From NCBI GenBank assembly GCA_041651175.1, contig JBAZJT010000011.1, positions 23,275 to 87,274 of the forward strand: a DNA stretch of 64,000 nt, read 5' to 3'. Shown here piece by piece: positions 33,210 to 40,651 of this stretch (its first letter is position 1; every line of letters starts with the position of its first letter). Below the pieces are notes generated by a model. That model made no database searches, was not told the origin of the DNA, and saw nothing but the letters and a program-made list of their open reading frames with translations. Source of the DNA: Elusimicrobiales bacterium (GTDB taxonomy: Bacteria > Elusimicrobiota > Elusimicrobia > Elusimicrobiales > Elusimicrobiaceae). The position numbers and the translations under genes are program-made.

Positions 33210-34622
33210 GAAATACCCGTTCATCCAGAGCAGTATCGGCAACAGCGCGGCGAGGACCGCCTTGGAAATCAGTATCCTGGCAGGCATGTCGCAGAAAACC
33301 CCGGCGGCGGCATACTGCGCCAGCCACAGCGCGCCGGCGCACATCAGCGCCTGCCCCGCGCGCGAAAAATCATAAGGCACCGGGTAAAGTTTGCGCGAGA
33401 AGGCCAGCATCACAGCCGCCATCAGCGCATAGCTGATAAACGTCGCCCAGGCCGCGCCCATGAAAGAAAATTTCGGTATCAGCAGCAGATTGGCCGCGAT
33501 ATTGGACAACGCGCCGACCGCCGTGGTCCAGGCGATTATCTTGGTTTTCTTGGCGATGACCGGCCCGGCGAGGAAATTTACATAGAACCCGTAAAACAAA
33601 TACCCCGCCAGCACCACCGGCACTACCGGCAGCCCGCCCCAGTAGCGCGGGTCTATCAAATGCCAGCCGCCGATATCCAGCCGCACGATGTCGCCTATAA
33701 AAAACGACAGCGCCAGCACCACAAAAGCCCCGAAGGCCGCGAAATAATTGAACACCCGCGCGAATACCTCCGGCGCGCCCGGCTTGCCGGCATGTTCCAG
33801 AAAAAACGGCCGCCAGGCCTGGTCAAACATGCTTACAACCAGCATCATGAATATCCCCAGCCTGTAGCCCGCCTGATAAATGCCCACGGTGGACTGGTTG
33901 GTGAGGAAAAGCAGTATCGGCCTGTCTATGACCTGCACGGCCATAGCCGCCAGCCCCGCCGGCACCAGCGGCCAGGAAAAAGCCAGCATTTCCCGGAAAA
34001 CCTCTTTTGAGAACCGCCACCGCAGCGATTGCGTGATGACCGGCGTCAGCAGCACAAGCGACGCCGCAGACGCCGCCACAGACGCCATCAGCGCGCCTTC
34101 CGGCCCGGTTTTCAGCTTGAGCAGCAGTATCACGGTTGCCGCCAGGTTCACCGCTATGTTGGCCGCGCGTATGGAGGCGTAGCGCAGCGCTCTGTGTTCC
34201 ATGCGCAGCTTGGCGAAAGGCACGCACATCGCCGCGTCCATGGCCAGCACTATGGCGGCATAGGCCACCAGCTCGGAATACCGCCCGCCAATTCCACCTA
34301 TAACCGCGGCGGGCCCGCGCAGCACGCACAGCAGCGCGGCCAGCGCCGCCGAGGCCGCTATCACCGGCCAAAACGCGGTGGAAAATACCGTTTTCTCGTC
34401 GTTTTCGCGGTTGACGGACAGGCGCATGTACGCCTGGTCCATCCCGAACTGGAATATGACGCCCAGAAAGGCCACATAGGAATAAACCGCCGCCACCACG
34501 CCGTGCTGCTCCGGCGCGAAGGCGCGGGTGTAGACGGGCAGCAGGAAAAAATTCAGCAGCCGCGCCAGCACGGTGGAAAGGCCGTATATGGCCGATTCCT
34601 TTCCCAAGTCCCTTATACGCAT
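33201..34622 (-). CDS. Polysaccharide flippase (Wzx/MurJ-like, MOP superfamily)
   Basis: A 473-residue multi-pass membrane protein with about 12-14 hydrophobic segments. Its N-terminus, KESAIYGLSTVLARLLNFFLLPVYTR, is typical of O-antigen or teichuronic acid translocases. It is expected to flip lipid-linked sugars across the inner membrane. The start is the ATG at 34622; the longer frame would cross the tRNA-Gln gene. A perfect TATAAT sits six bases upstream of the ATG on the coding strand, so the message is probably leaderless. No glycosyltransferases are adjacent. Confidence 0.85.
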   Translation of the reverse strand: MRIRDLGKESAIYGLSTVLARLLNFFLLPVYTRAFAPEQHGVVAAVYSYVAFLGVIFQFGMDQAYMRLSVNRENDEKTVFSTAFWPVIAASAALAALLCVLRGPAAVIGGIGGRYSELVAYAAIVLAMDAAMCVPFAKLRMEHRALRYASIRAANIAVNLAATVILLLKLKTGPEGALMASVAASAASLVLLTPVITQSLRWRFSKEVFREMLAFSWPLVPAGLAAMAVQVIDRPILLFLTNQSTVGIYQAGYRLGIFMMLVVSMFDQAWRPFFLEHAGKPGAPEVFARVFNYFAAFGAFVVLALSFFIGDIVRLDIGGWHLIDPRYWGGLPVVPVVLAGYLFYGFYVNFLAGPVIAKKTKIIAWTTAVGALSNIAANLLLIPKFSFMGAAWATFISYALMAAVMLAFSRKLYPVPYDFSRAGQALMCAGALWLAQYAAAGVFCDMPARILISKAVLAALLPILLWMNGYFKK

Positions 34623-34811
34623 TTTTTCATTATAATAGATTTGGGCCGTTTCCCGTCCATGCGCGGCCACAGTATTGAGACAGGGTAATTCCGGCAGCTT
34701 GATTCGCAGGCGCCTTGCAGTTCGCCTTGAGCGGCGCGCATTTAACGGCACTCGCCACCGGTTGCGATTTTGGGTATAATGTGAATGTTGGGCGGCGGTT
34801 CGCGCCCGAAT

Positions 34812-34885
34812 TCCGGGATGGTGTAACGGTAGCACAAGCGGCTCTGAACCGCTTTGTCTAGGTTCGAATCCTAGTCCCGGAGCCA
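34812..34885 (+). tRNA. tRNA-Gln (CTG), left flank of the prophage
   Basis: Acceptor TCCGGGA/TCCCGGA, anticodon stem AGCGG/CCGCT around loop CTCTGAA (anticodon CTG), T loop TTCGAATC, discriminator G and encoded CCA (34883-34885). A TATAAT at 34775-34780 is a likely -10. The antisense recombinase gene ends inside its 3' half, so the 3' part of this tRNA probably belongs to the attachment site. Confidence 0.95.
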
Positions 34886-36435
34886 TGTATTTGCAAAGAT
34901 AGAACTTCTGCCCTTTTAGCGTTCGGCGCTAAGGGCAGTTTGTATTTTATGTGGCCTCCGCCCGGCGTGTCCAGTTCAATGCGCTGTACCCAGTTGCTGA
35001 GGAACGATTTCGTCTCGGTTATGCTGGATTTCTCCAAAAAGCCGCAAAGTTCGTCCGAGTAGTCCTTAAGCTCCTTGTCCGACACGTTTATCGTTTCCTT
35101 GGCGTATTCCGCGTTCAGCGCGGCTTTCATGCCCTCCAAGGCCTTTAGCTGCTCCCGGAGTTGTTTTATGCGCGGGGCCAAGTCCTCGACCTTCACATGG
35201 CCCGTTTCCAGCGCGTTATAAAGCTTCTGCAGGCGCTTATTGGCATCCACTATCTGCAGGTCCTTTTCGGCTATACGGTCGCGCAGTCCGCCTTTTGAGG
35301 CCAGCAACTCCTCGTTTATATCCTGCACCAGCTTGCCAAGATTTTCTTTGGTTACAACCCGTTCGCGTATTTTGGCTATTACCGCGTCCTCCAGTTTCTT
35401 GCGCGGCACAAAGCCGCAATCACACACGGATTTGCCGCGTTTGAGGTAATTCTGGCAGGCGTAGTAGAAAAATTTGCTGGATTTCGCCGCGCTGCCGATT
35501 AGCTTCGCGCCGCATTTGCCGCAATAAACCATCCCGGACAGGAGGTAATCGCTGCCAGCTTCGCGCGGATGCATAATTTGCGGAGCCCGTGATTTCATAA
35601 GTGCCACCACCTTGTTAAAAGTTTCCTTGTCCACAATCGCCGGATGCGCGTTTTCCACGCGAATCAGCTTGTCCTCCGGCTTTTTGCGGCGGACTTCCTC
35701 GTGCTTGGCGTAACGGTTGAATATCACCGCGCCGGTATAGGTTTCATTGGTCAGCATATAATGGATGACGGTCTTGCTCCACGGGAACCCGGCCCGCGTT
35801 TTTGCGCCTTCGCTATTCAAAACTTTGGTGATTTCCTTGGTGCCCAAGCCTTTTATAGCCATTTCAAACATCCTGCGCACAACGGATGCCTCCGCCGGTT
35901 CTATGTCCAGTTTGGCCTTCTCGTTTCCATTGACCATGACCTTGAGGCGTTTGTAGCCGTAAGGGGCGGCTCCGCCGTTGCAGAAGCCGCGTGCGGCGTT
36001 CTCGCGCATGCCGCGTATCGTATCGCTTGAAAGATTGAGCGAGTAAAATTCGTCAACCGCTTCCAGCATGGCTTCCATCAGGTGGCCGGACGGCGTATCA
36101 TCTATCGGTTCATTGATGGAAACGACGTCCACACCATGCTTGCGAAGCAGCTTCTTGTAAAGGATTGAGTCTTCGCGGTTTCGTGCGAAACGGGAGAATT
36201 TCCAGACCAAAATGGTGTCAAAGGGACAGATTTTCTGTTTAGCGGCGTAAATCATCTCCTGAAACTTGGGGCGGTCGGCAGAGCGCGCGGATTCGGCCTC
36301 GTCTATAAATTCAGCAATGATGCTGCCGCCTTTTTTGAGCGCATATTCGCGCAATGCCTTCAACTGGGCGGGGATTGAGAGGTCCTTGTCCGCCTGGCCT
36401 TGCGAAGATACTCTTGCGTATAACGCCGCTTTCAT
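34858..36435 (-). CDS. Large serine recombinase (phage integrase)
   Basis: A 525-residue site-specific recombinase. The resolvase domain begins MKAALYARVSSQGQ with the nucleophile serine at 10 or 11, and the catalytic arginines are in WKFSRFARNRED. The recombinase domain follows (about 165-290). A zinc ribbon (CGKC about 309-312, then CQNYLKRGKSVCDC) and a coiled coil (about 385-450) complete it. The last eight or so residues (HGSGTRIRT) are encoded by the reverse strand of tRNA-Gln, so the reading frame ends in the attachment region. The C-terminus may therefore differ between phage and prophage forms. Confidence 0.93.
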   Translation of the reverse strand: MKAALYARVSSQGQADKDLSIPAQLKALREYALKKGGSIIAEFIDEAESARSADRPKFQEMIYAAKQKICPFDTILVWKFSRFARNREDSILYKKLLRKHGVDVVSINEPIDDTPSGHLMEAMLEAVDEFYSLNLSSDTIRGMRENAARGFCNGGAAPYGYKRLKVMVNGNEKAKLDIEPAEASVVRRMFEMAIKGLGTKEITKVLNSEGAKTRAGFPWSKTVIHYMLTNETYTGAVIFNRYAKHEEVRRKKPEDKLIRVENAHPAIVDKETFNKVVALMKSRAPQIMHPREAGSDYLLSGMVYCGKCGAKLIGSAAKSSKFFYYACQNYLKRGKSVCDCGFVPRKKLEDAVIAKIRERVVTKENLGKLVQDINEELLASKGGLRDRIAEKDLQIVDANKRLQKLYNALETGHVKVEDLAPRIKQLREQLKALEGMKAALNAEYAKETINVSDKELKDYSDELCGFLEKSSITETKSFLSNWVQRIELDTPGGGHIKYKLPLAPNAKRAEVLSLQIHGSGTRIRT

Positions 36436-36454
36436 AACAATACCCGCTCCTCGG

Positions 36455-36769
36455 CTATTTCACCGCCCTGAAATATGCGGACAGCAGCTTTGCAGTCAAT
36501 TCGCTTTTGCCGCCGATGTGCCAGTCCATGTTCTTTTCCGGCGGGACTGGGCATTTATAGTCGTAGATGCTGAATTCCAGCCCGTTGATTTTGCCGACCC
36601 ATTCAATATTGCTCTTGCCGCTTGGGAATGCGAACGGGCGGGGCTTGCCGAATACTCGGACAAGGTCTCTGTATGTCGTGCCGTCGGGCATGTAGCCGAC
36701 GAGGCTTATGCCGGTTTCCGGGCCTTGGCCCATTTTGATTTCCACGTCTACGGACACTCGGATTTTCAT
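36455..36769 (-). CDS. Phage protein of unknown function
   Basis: A 104-residue soluble-looking protein with GGAG five bases before its ATG. It has a beta-rich N-terminus (MKIRVSVDVEIKMG) and a motif GKPRPFAFPSGKSNIEWVGK that I do not recognise. It lies between the lysis genes and the recombinase with two other small orphans in a tight leftward array, a place where accessory (moron or anti-defence) genes are often carried. No function can be assigned. Confidence 0.65.
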   Translation of the reverse strand: MKIRVSVDVEIKMGQGPETGISLVGYMPDGTTYRDLVRVFGKPRPFAFPSGKSNIEWVGKINGLEFSIYDYKCPVPPEKNMDWHIGGKSELTAKLLSAYFRAVK

Positions 36770-36779
36770 AGCGTCTCCG

Positions 36780-37049
36780 TTAAAATTCCGCGTTTTTGAT
36801 TGCGCCGGTTTCGGCGTCGCGGACGGTGTAATAGCGTTTGTTGCTCCGCCAACTGCCGTCGGTGAATTGCTCCTCTATGGTGATGCTCCATTTCGCCTTC
36901 GGCAGGGTTTTGCGGACTATCGCCAGCTTTTCAAGCGCGGCGGGGATGTAGTCCTCGGTCTTGCCGGTCAGGGCGACGTCTTCCACGTACATCTCCGAGC
37001 CGTCCTGCTTGAGGCTCAGATACCGCGACTTCAGCGTTTTGCCGGTCAT
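36780..37049 (-). CDS. Phage protein of unknown function
   Basis: An 89-residue charged protein with AGGAGG before the ATG. It overlaps the upstream gene by four bases (ATGA), which supports its reality. It has predicted alternating strands and one helix (IPAALEKLAIVRKTLPKAKW). No family recognised. Confidence 0.62.
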   Translation of the reverse strand: MTGKTLKSRYLSLKQDGSEMYVEDVALTGKTEDYIPAALEKLAIVRKTLPKAKWSITIEEQFTDGSWRSNKRYYTVRDAETGAIKNAEF

Positions 37050-37303
37050 ATCGCCTCCTGTACTTTTATCCGCGCGAGTGTTTTGCCGTCGTGCCGGATT
37101 ACAAACCGGATGCGGCTTTTGCCGTTGCGGACTTCGGGGCGGCGGGCTTGCGCCCCGGCAAATGCCTGCGCTTCTGCTGCCGTGTTGAACTTGCCGATTG
37201 TGCGGCGTATCGTGCTGCGGAACCTCGTCCCCGCCAGCGCCGTTGATACCGCCGTCACGTAAAACCTCGCTTTATTTACCGTCTCAGAATCCATCGTTTT
37301 CAT
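37046..37303 (-). CDS. Small basic phage protein of unknown function
   Basis: An 85-residue basic protein. The ATG at 37303 is chosen over 37333 because GGAGG lies four bases upstream. The segment FRSTIRRTIGKFNTAAEAQAF with a following RIRFVIRHDGKTLARIKV suggests a small alpha/beta fold. It is the first gene of the three-orphan array before the recombinase. Confidence 0.6.
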   Translation of the reverse strand: MKTMDSETVNKARFYVTAVSTALAGTRFRSTIRRTIGKFNTAAEAQAFAGAQARRPEVRNGKSRIRFVIRHDGKTLARIKVQEAI

Positions 37304-37464
37304 ACGGCCTCCGTTAGCTGTCATCATGAACATACAATGACTTCGGCGATTAATCCAGTCCTTTCCGGAAGCCCTTTACCGTCAGGGAAACAGCCCTTGA
37401 CTTCATCCCGGAAACCCTTTATTTTCTGGCCCGCCCGGCCCCATAAACCGGGCGGGCTTTGCGT
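37304..37464. terminator. Terminator-like hairpin between lysis genes and orphan genes (37429-37457)
   Basis: A 10-bp GC stem (37429-37438 with 37448-37457) has a 9-nt loop and is followed by TTT only on the + strand. Leftward the trailing sequence is CAGAAAATAAAG, not U-rich. It may attenuate late transcription before the orphan genes. No gene seen in the gap. Confidence 0.4.
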
Positions 37465-37794
37465 TCACGCGCTCGCGGGCAGGATTTTGCCCAGCCAGTC
37501 TTTGCCGACCAGCTTGTTGAGCGCGGCCACCACCGCGTCTATCGCCCAGCCGATGAGCATTCCTTCTATGCTCTCCGGCAGGAACGGGATGTCTATCAGC
37601 GCGTTGAGGACGGCGACGGCTAACGCCTTCTTATCCGCGCCTTTGAGGCCTTCGTCCTGACCGACGGCTTCGACCAGCTTCACGACATCCGGGATAGCCT
37701 CCGCCGCATCCTTGAGGCTTTTCACGGCCTTGATTTTGCCCTTCAGTTCGCCCAGCCCGTCCAGTAACTCTTTTGCCTTCGCTTCGTAGTCCAT
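37465..37794 (-). CDS. Phage protein, possibly lysis-associated
   Basis: A 109-residue Ala/Leu-rich helical protein with a moderately hydrophobic C-terminal segment (SIEGMLIGWAIDAVVAALNKLVG). It follows the M15 peptidase gene by 12 bp, so a holin-like or spanin-like role is possible. The segment is only weakly membrane-like. Unrecognised family. Confidence 0.6.
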   Translation of the reverse strand: MDYEAKAKELLDGLGELKGKIKAVKSLKDAAEAIPDVVKLVEAVGQDEGLKGADKKALAVAVLNALIDIPFLPESIEGMLIGWAIDAVVAALNKLVGKDWLGKILPASA

Positions 37795-37806
37795 GGTGTC
37801 TCCTGT

Positions 37807-38247
37807 TTACGCCAGTTTCGTGTATTTGCCGTCTTTGAACGCCAACACCTCGCGCTTGCCGCCGGTGCTGGCGTGAATCCACCGTGAGCCGCCGCGCCGT
37901 TCGTCAATAAGCTGTCCGAACGGGATGCCGGATTCTTTCCACAGCCAGTTGAACGCGTCGTCTATGCTCACGCCTTTCACCTCAAAATCCGCCGCTTGTC
38001 CCAGCGTATGCTGGCTTGACGCGCTGCCGCCGATGGCCTTGTTAAGCTCGTAACACCTAAAGCCGGAATGCGCTATGACCGGCTTGCCGTAATGCGTCCG
38101 CACCGGCTCAAGGATGAGGCGGCACAGGCCGGTAAGCTCGGCGACATAGGGCATCGCCTTTCGGCGGTTAAGCTCCCGGAACCCCGGCTTGCCGGTGCGC
38201 GTAAGTTCAAAGAATGTGAAATGTTCCGTCAGTTTGAAGTCGTTCAT
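37807..38247 (-). CDS. M15-type peptidase (phage endolysin)
   Basis: A 146-residue D-Ala-D-Ala carboxypeptidase-like endolysin (peptidase M15A). SGFRCYELN and the metal motif SSQHTLGQAADFEV supply the His and Asp ligands, and RWIHAS supplies the second His. It cleaves peptidoglycan peptide bridges at lysis. The ATG at 38247 has GGAG upstream and overlaps the stop of the XhlA-like gene by four bases. Confidence 0.88.
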   Translation of the reverse strand: MNDFKLTEHFTFFELTRTGKPGFRELNRRKAMPYVAELTGLCRLILEPVRTHYGKPVIAHSGFRCYELNKAIGGSASSQHTLGQAADFEVKGVSIDDAFNWLWKESGIPFGQLIDERRGGSRWIHASTGGKREVLAFKDGKYTKLA

Positions 38248-38504
38248 TTGCCGCTCCATTTAAGCCCCAGTTGGAATATGGCGTTCACCGCCAGCGTTAT
38301 GCCGCCGACGAGCCATGAAATCTTGGTTTTCATGGCCCTCAGTTCCTCGGCGAGGCCGATTTGGCCGTTGCCGTTGACCGTATGCTCCAGCCGCGATACT
38401 CGCCCATCGTTGGCGGCCTTGTCCTGCGCGTAACCGGCAAGATGCGCGTCCTGTTTGGCCTCTATGCGGGCCAATCGTTCAAGTATTTCGTCGAGTTTGC
38501 TCAT
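38244..38504 (-). CDS. XhlA-like membrane protein, candidate holin
   Basis: An 86-residue protein starting at the ATG at 38504, with GGAGGAGG about ten bases upstream. Residues 1-60 form an amphipathic coiled coil (SKLDEILERLARIEAKQDAH). One C-terminal membrane helix follows (WLVGGITLAVNAIFQLGL). This is the layout of XhlA/hemolysin-type proteins in phage lysis cassettes, and it is coupled to the endolysin gene. Confidence 0.75.
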   Translation of the reverse strand: MSKLDEILERLARIEAKQDAHLAGYAQDKAANDGRVSRLEHTVNGNGQIGLAEELRAMKTKISWLVGGITLAVNAIFQLGLKWSGK

Positions 38505-38505
38505 A

Positions 38506-40377
38506 TCACGGCCCTCCTCCGCCGGTTTGGCCTTGCCATTGACCGGCGGCTGTTCCTGTCGCAAGGAACACCTCATACGGCGCATCCGTCGCTATGGCCA
38601 TGCACGGCAATGCGGCGCAGGCCAACCCCTGCAGCTGGATATGCGTTTTTGCGCCGTAGAATGTCGCGCCGCCGAACACCCCGGTTCCGGTGATGGCTAT
38701 CGTTGACGCGCTGATGCCGTAGGTTTCCGTGATGGTTTTCGTGAACGTGTTTACGCCGGTGAATGCCTGGCTGGCGCTTAATAGCGGCACATTCGCGCTT
38801 AATCTTGCGTCGGGGATTGTGCCGCTGGCGAGGTTGGCGGCGTTCAGGCTGGTTAGCGCGCCGCCCGCTCCGGCAAAGCTGGCGGCGGTTACCGCGCCTG
38901 AAAACGCACCCGTCGCGGCGGCGATTCCGTAGGCTTCGGTGATGGTGTTTGAAAACGCCACCCGTCCGGCGGTGGATACTGACATGGCGGGCGAGGTTCC
39001 TGCCGTATCAGTTGAAACGACAAGCAAGTACGGGAATGTCCCGGCGGGGCGTATGTCCAGCGCGGCGGCGGGGGCGTACTGGCTGTTGCCTATCAATACC
39101 CCGTTTCCGGCGTTTAGCGCGATGTCGCCGTTTGACGCGTCCACCTGCACCGCCCGGCCTGCGCCGGTGTTGTTGATATGCAACCGCGCGTTGGGGACGG
39201 CGGGGCTGCCGATGATGAGCCGGCCCAAGTCCGCGCCCTGATAATATGCCGCGTTCGGCGGCGAGAAGTTCGATGTCCACCGCGCCGCGCCGACATCTAT
39301 GCGCAGCTCGTCCATATAGACCGCGCTGGCGGTCGTGGCGGTATCCGTCGCGCGGGTCTGCTTTGCGCCGATATACGCGCCGTTGGACACGTCTATGTTT
39401 GCGCCCGTGCAGATATTGACCAGTTTTGACACCCCGTCAACATACAGGTTGATTCCGCCCGCGTAAGTCGCCCGCACCAGCGCGACATGATGCCAGCCGC
39501 CGTTATACGGTCCCCAGACGATATAAGACGCGATGCCCATGCAGCCGGGGCCGGACACCATCAGGAAATCGTTGCCGTTGTAGTTCACATGCGACACCGC
39601 CAGCGCGTTCGTTATCGCCGCGTTATACATGTCCAATCCGCCGCCGGTCGTCGTCCAGTCCGGGTTCAGCACGAGGAACGCGCGCGCGGCCTGCCATGCC
39701 GGGCAACCAACGGTGTAGACCCAAAAGTCTATCGTGAATGTCTGCGAGCTGATTTGCGGCATGGACGATATATGCGCGCCGTCGTTCCAATGCGTCATAT
39801 AAAGCGACGCGGAGCCGAACTTTTTGTTGGCCTGCGTCAGGTATGCCGCGTTGACGATAGTGAATGTTGCGGGCGAGACCGAATCGGGGATAGCCGTCGC
39901 GCCCTCCGCGCCGTCCATGTGAGCCATGACCGCCGTGTTGGGGCTGTATGCTATGTTCAAATCGCCGCCGATGGCGACGTCGCCGTTGTAGGTGTTTATG
40001 ATACCCGCGCCTGTGTTGGTGGCGACATTGACGACGGCGGCGTTCACCGCGCCTGAAAACGCGCCCGTCGCCGCCGCTATGCCGTAAGTCGCCGACACGC
40101 TGCCCGCGTTTACCGCGCCCGTGAACGCGCCGCTTTGCGCCGACAGCGGCCCCTGCACCGTCGCCGAAGACTTGAGCGTGATGCCGTTTGCGGTTATCCG
40201 CCCGCCATTGCCTTGCAGTATGATTGACGTCGCGCCGCCCACGGACGGGTACAGAAGTTCCTGCCCGACGAGCGTCATCGTCGCTTTGCCCGTCGGCGTG
40301 GACACGGTTACGCCGTAATACTGCGCCTGCGCCGGGGGCGCAAGCAATACCATCAGCCACACTATCCATTTCCACAT
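38506..40377 (-). CDS. LamG-containing tail fibre or surface protein with signal-like N-terminus
   Basis: A 623-residue protein. The first 19 residues (MWKWIVWLMVLLAPPAQAQ) look like a Sec signal peptide, unusual for a tail fibre. A beta-rich repetitive region contains recurring YGIAAATGAFSGAV-like units (about residues 80-130 and again after 490). A LamG/concanavalin-type fold (about 170-400) includes TFTIDFWVYTVG, GWHHVALVR and LYVDGVSK. Position after the tail-tip genes argues for a receptor-binding fibre. The leader suggests instead an exported lysogenic-conversion protein. Confidence 0.7.
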   Translation of the reverse strand: MWKWIVWLMVLLAPPAQAQYYGVTVSTPTGKATMTLVGQELLYPSVGGATSIILQGNGGRITANGITLKSSATVQGPLSAQSGAFTGAVNAGSVSATYGIAAATGAFSGAVNAAVVNVATNTGAGIINTYNGDVAIGGDLNIAYSPNTAVMAHMDGAEGATAIPDSVSPATFTIVNAAYLTQANKKFGSASLYMTHWNDGAHISSMPQISSQTFTIDFWVYTVGCPAWQAARAFLVLNPDWTTTGGGLDMYNAAITNALAVSHVNYNGNDFLMVSGPGCMGIASYIVWGPYNGGWHHVALVRATYAGGINLYVDGVSKLVNICTGANIDVSNGAYIGAKQTRATDTATTASAVYMDELRIDVGAARWTSNFSPPNAAYYQGADLGRLIIGSPAVPNARLHINNTGAGRAVQVDASNGDIALNAGNGVLIGNSQYAPAAALDIRPAGTFPYLLVVSTDTAGTSPAMSVSTAGRVAFSNTITEAYGIAAATGAFSGAVTAASFAGAGGALTSLNAANLASGTIPDARLSANVPLLSASQAFTGVNTFTKTITETYGISASTIAITGTGVFGGATFYGAKTHIQLQGLACAALPCMAIATDAPYEVFLATGTAAGQWQGQTGGGGP

Positions 40378-40378
40378 A

Positions 40379-40651
40379 TCAGCCCACCTCCTCTGTTGAA
40401 GTTGCCGCGCCGCCGAGGACGATAAACCCGCCGTCGCCCTGCGCCGTGTCGCCGCAGTAAAACATCCTTTGCTTCAAATCCGCCGCCCAGCAGTCAAAAC
40501 ACTTCGCCGGATTCTCGGCGGCGTAACCCTTCAGTTCCTCATACGTCCCCGCCTTGAACGCGATGCCGCCGATGTCCAGATAGTTGAAATTCGCCATCAG
40601 GATATCCGCGTCCGGAATGTCGCCGTTTTTTATGTTGTGCGGTAACGCCAT
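40379..40651 (-). CDS. Small tail-fibre-associated protein
   Basis: A 90-residue protein whose ATG shares one base with the stop of the tail-tip gene (TGATG). The N-terminus, ALPHNIKNGDIPDADILMANFNYL, resembles N-terminal attachment segments of phage fibre proteins. A Cys pair (CFDCW) and CGD follow. It probably links the tip to the fibre encoded next. Confidence 0.6.
   Translation of the reverse strand: MALPHNIKNGDIPDADILMANFNYLDIGGIAFKAGTYEELKGYAAENPAKCFDCWAADLKQRMFYCGDTAQGDGGFIVLGGAATSTEEVG

Noticed and set aside
34623..34886. 88-residue N-terminal extension of the flippase
   Set aside because: It would be encoded across the tRNA-Gln gene and its promoter; the ATG at 34622 starts a normal flippase N-terminus.
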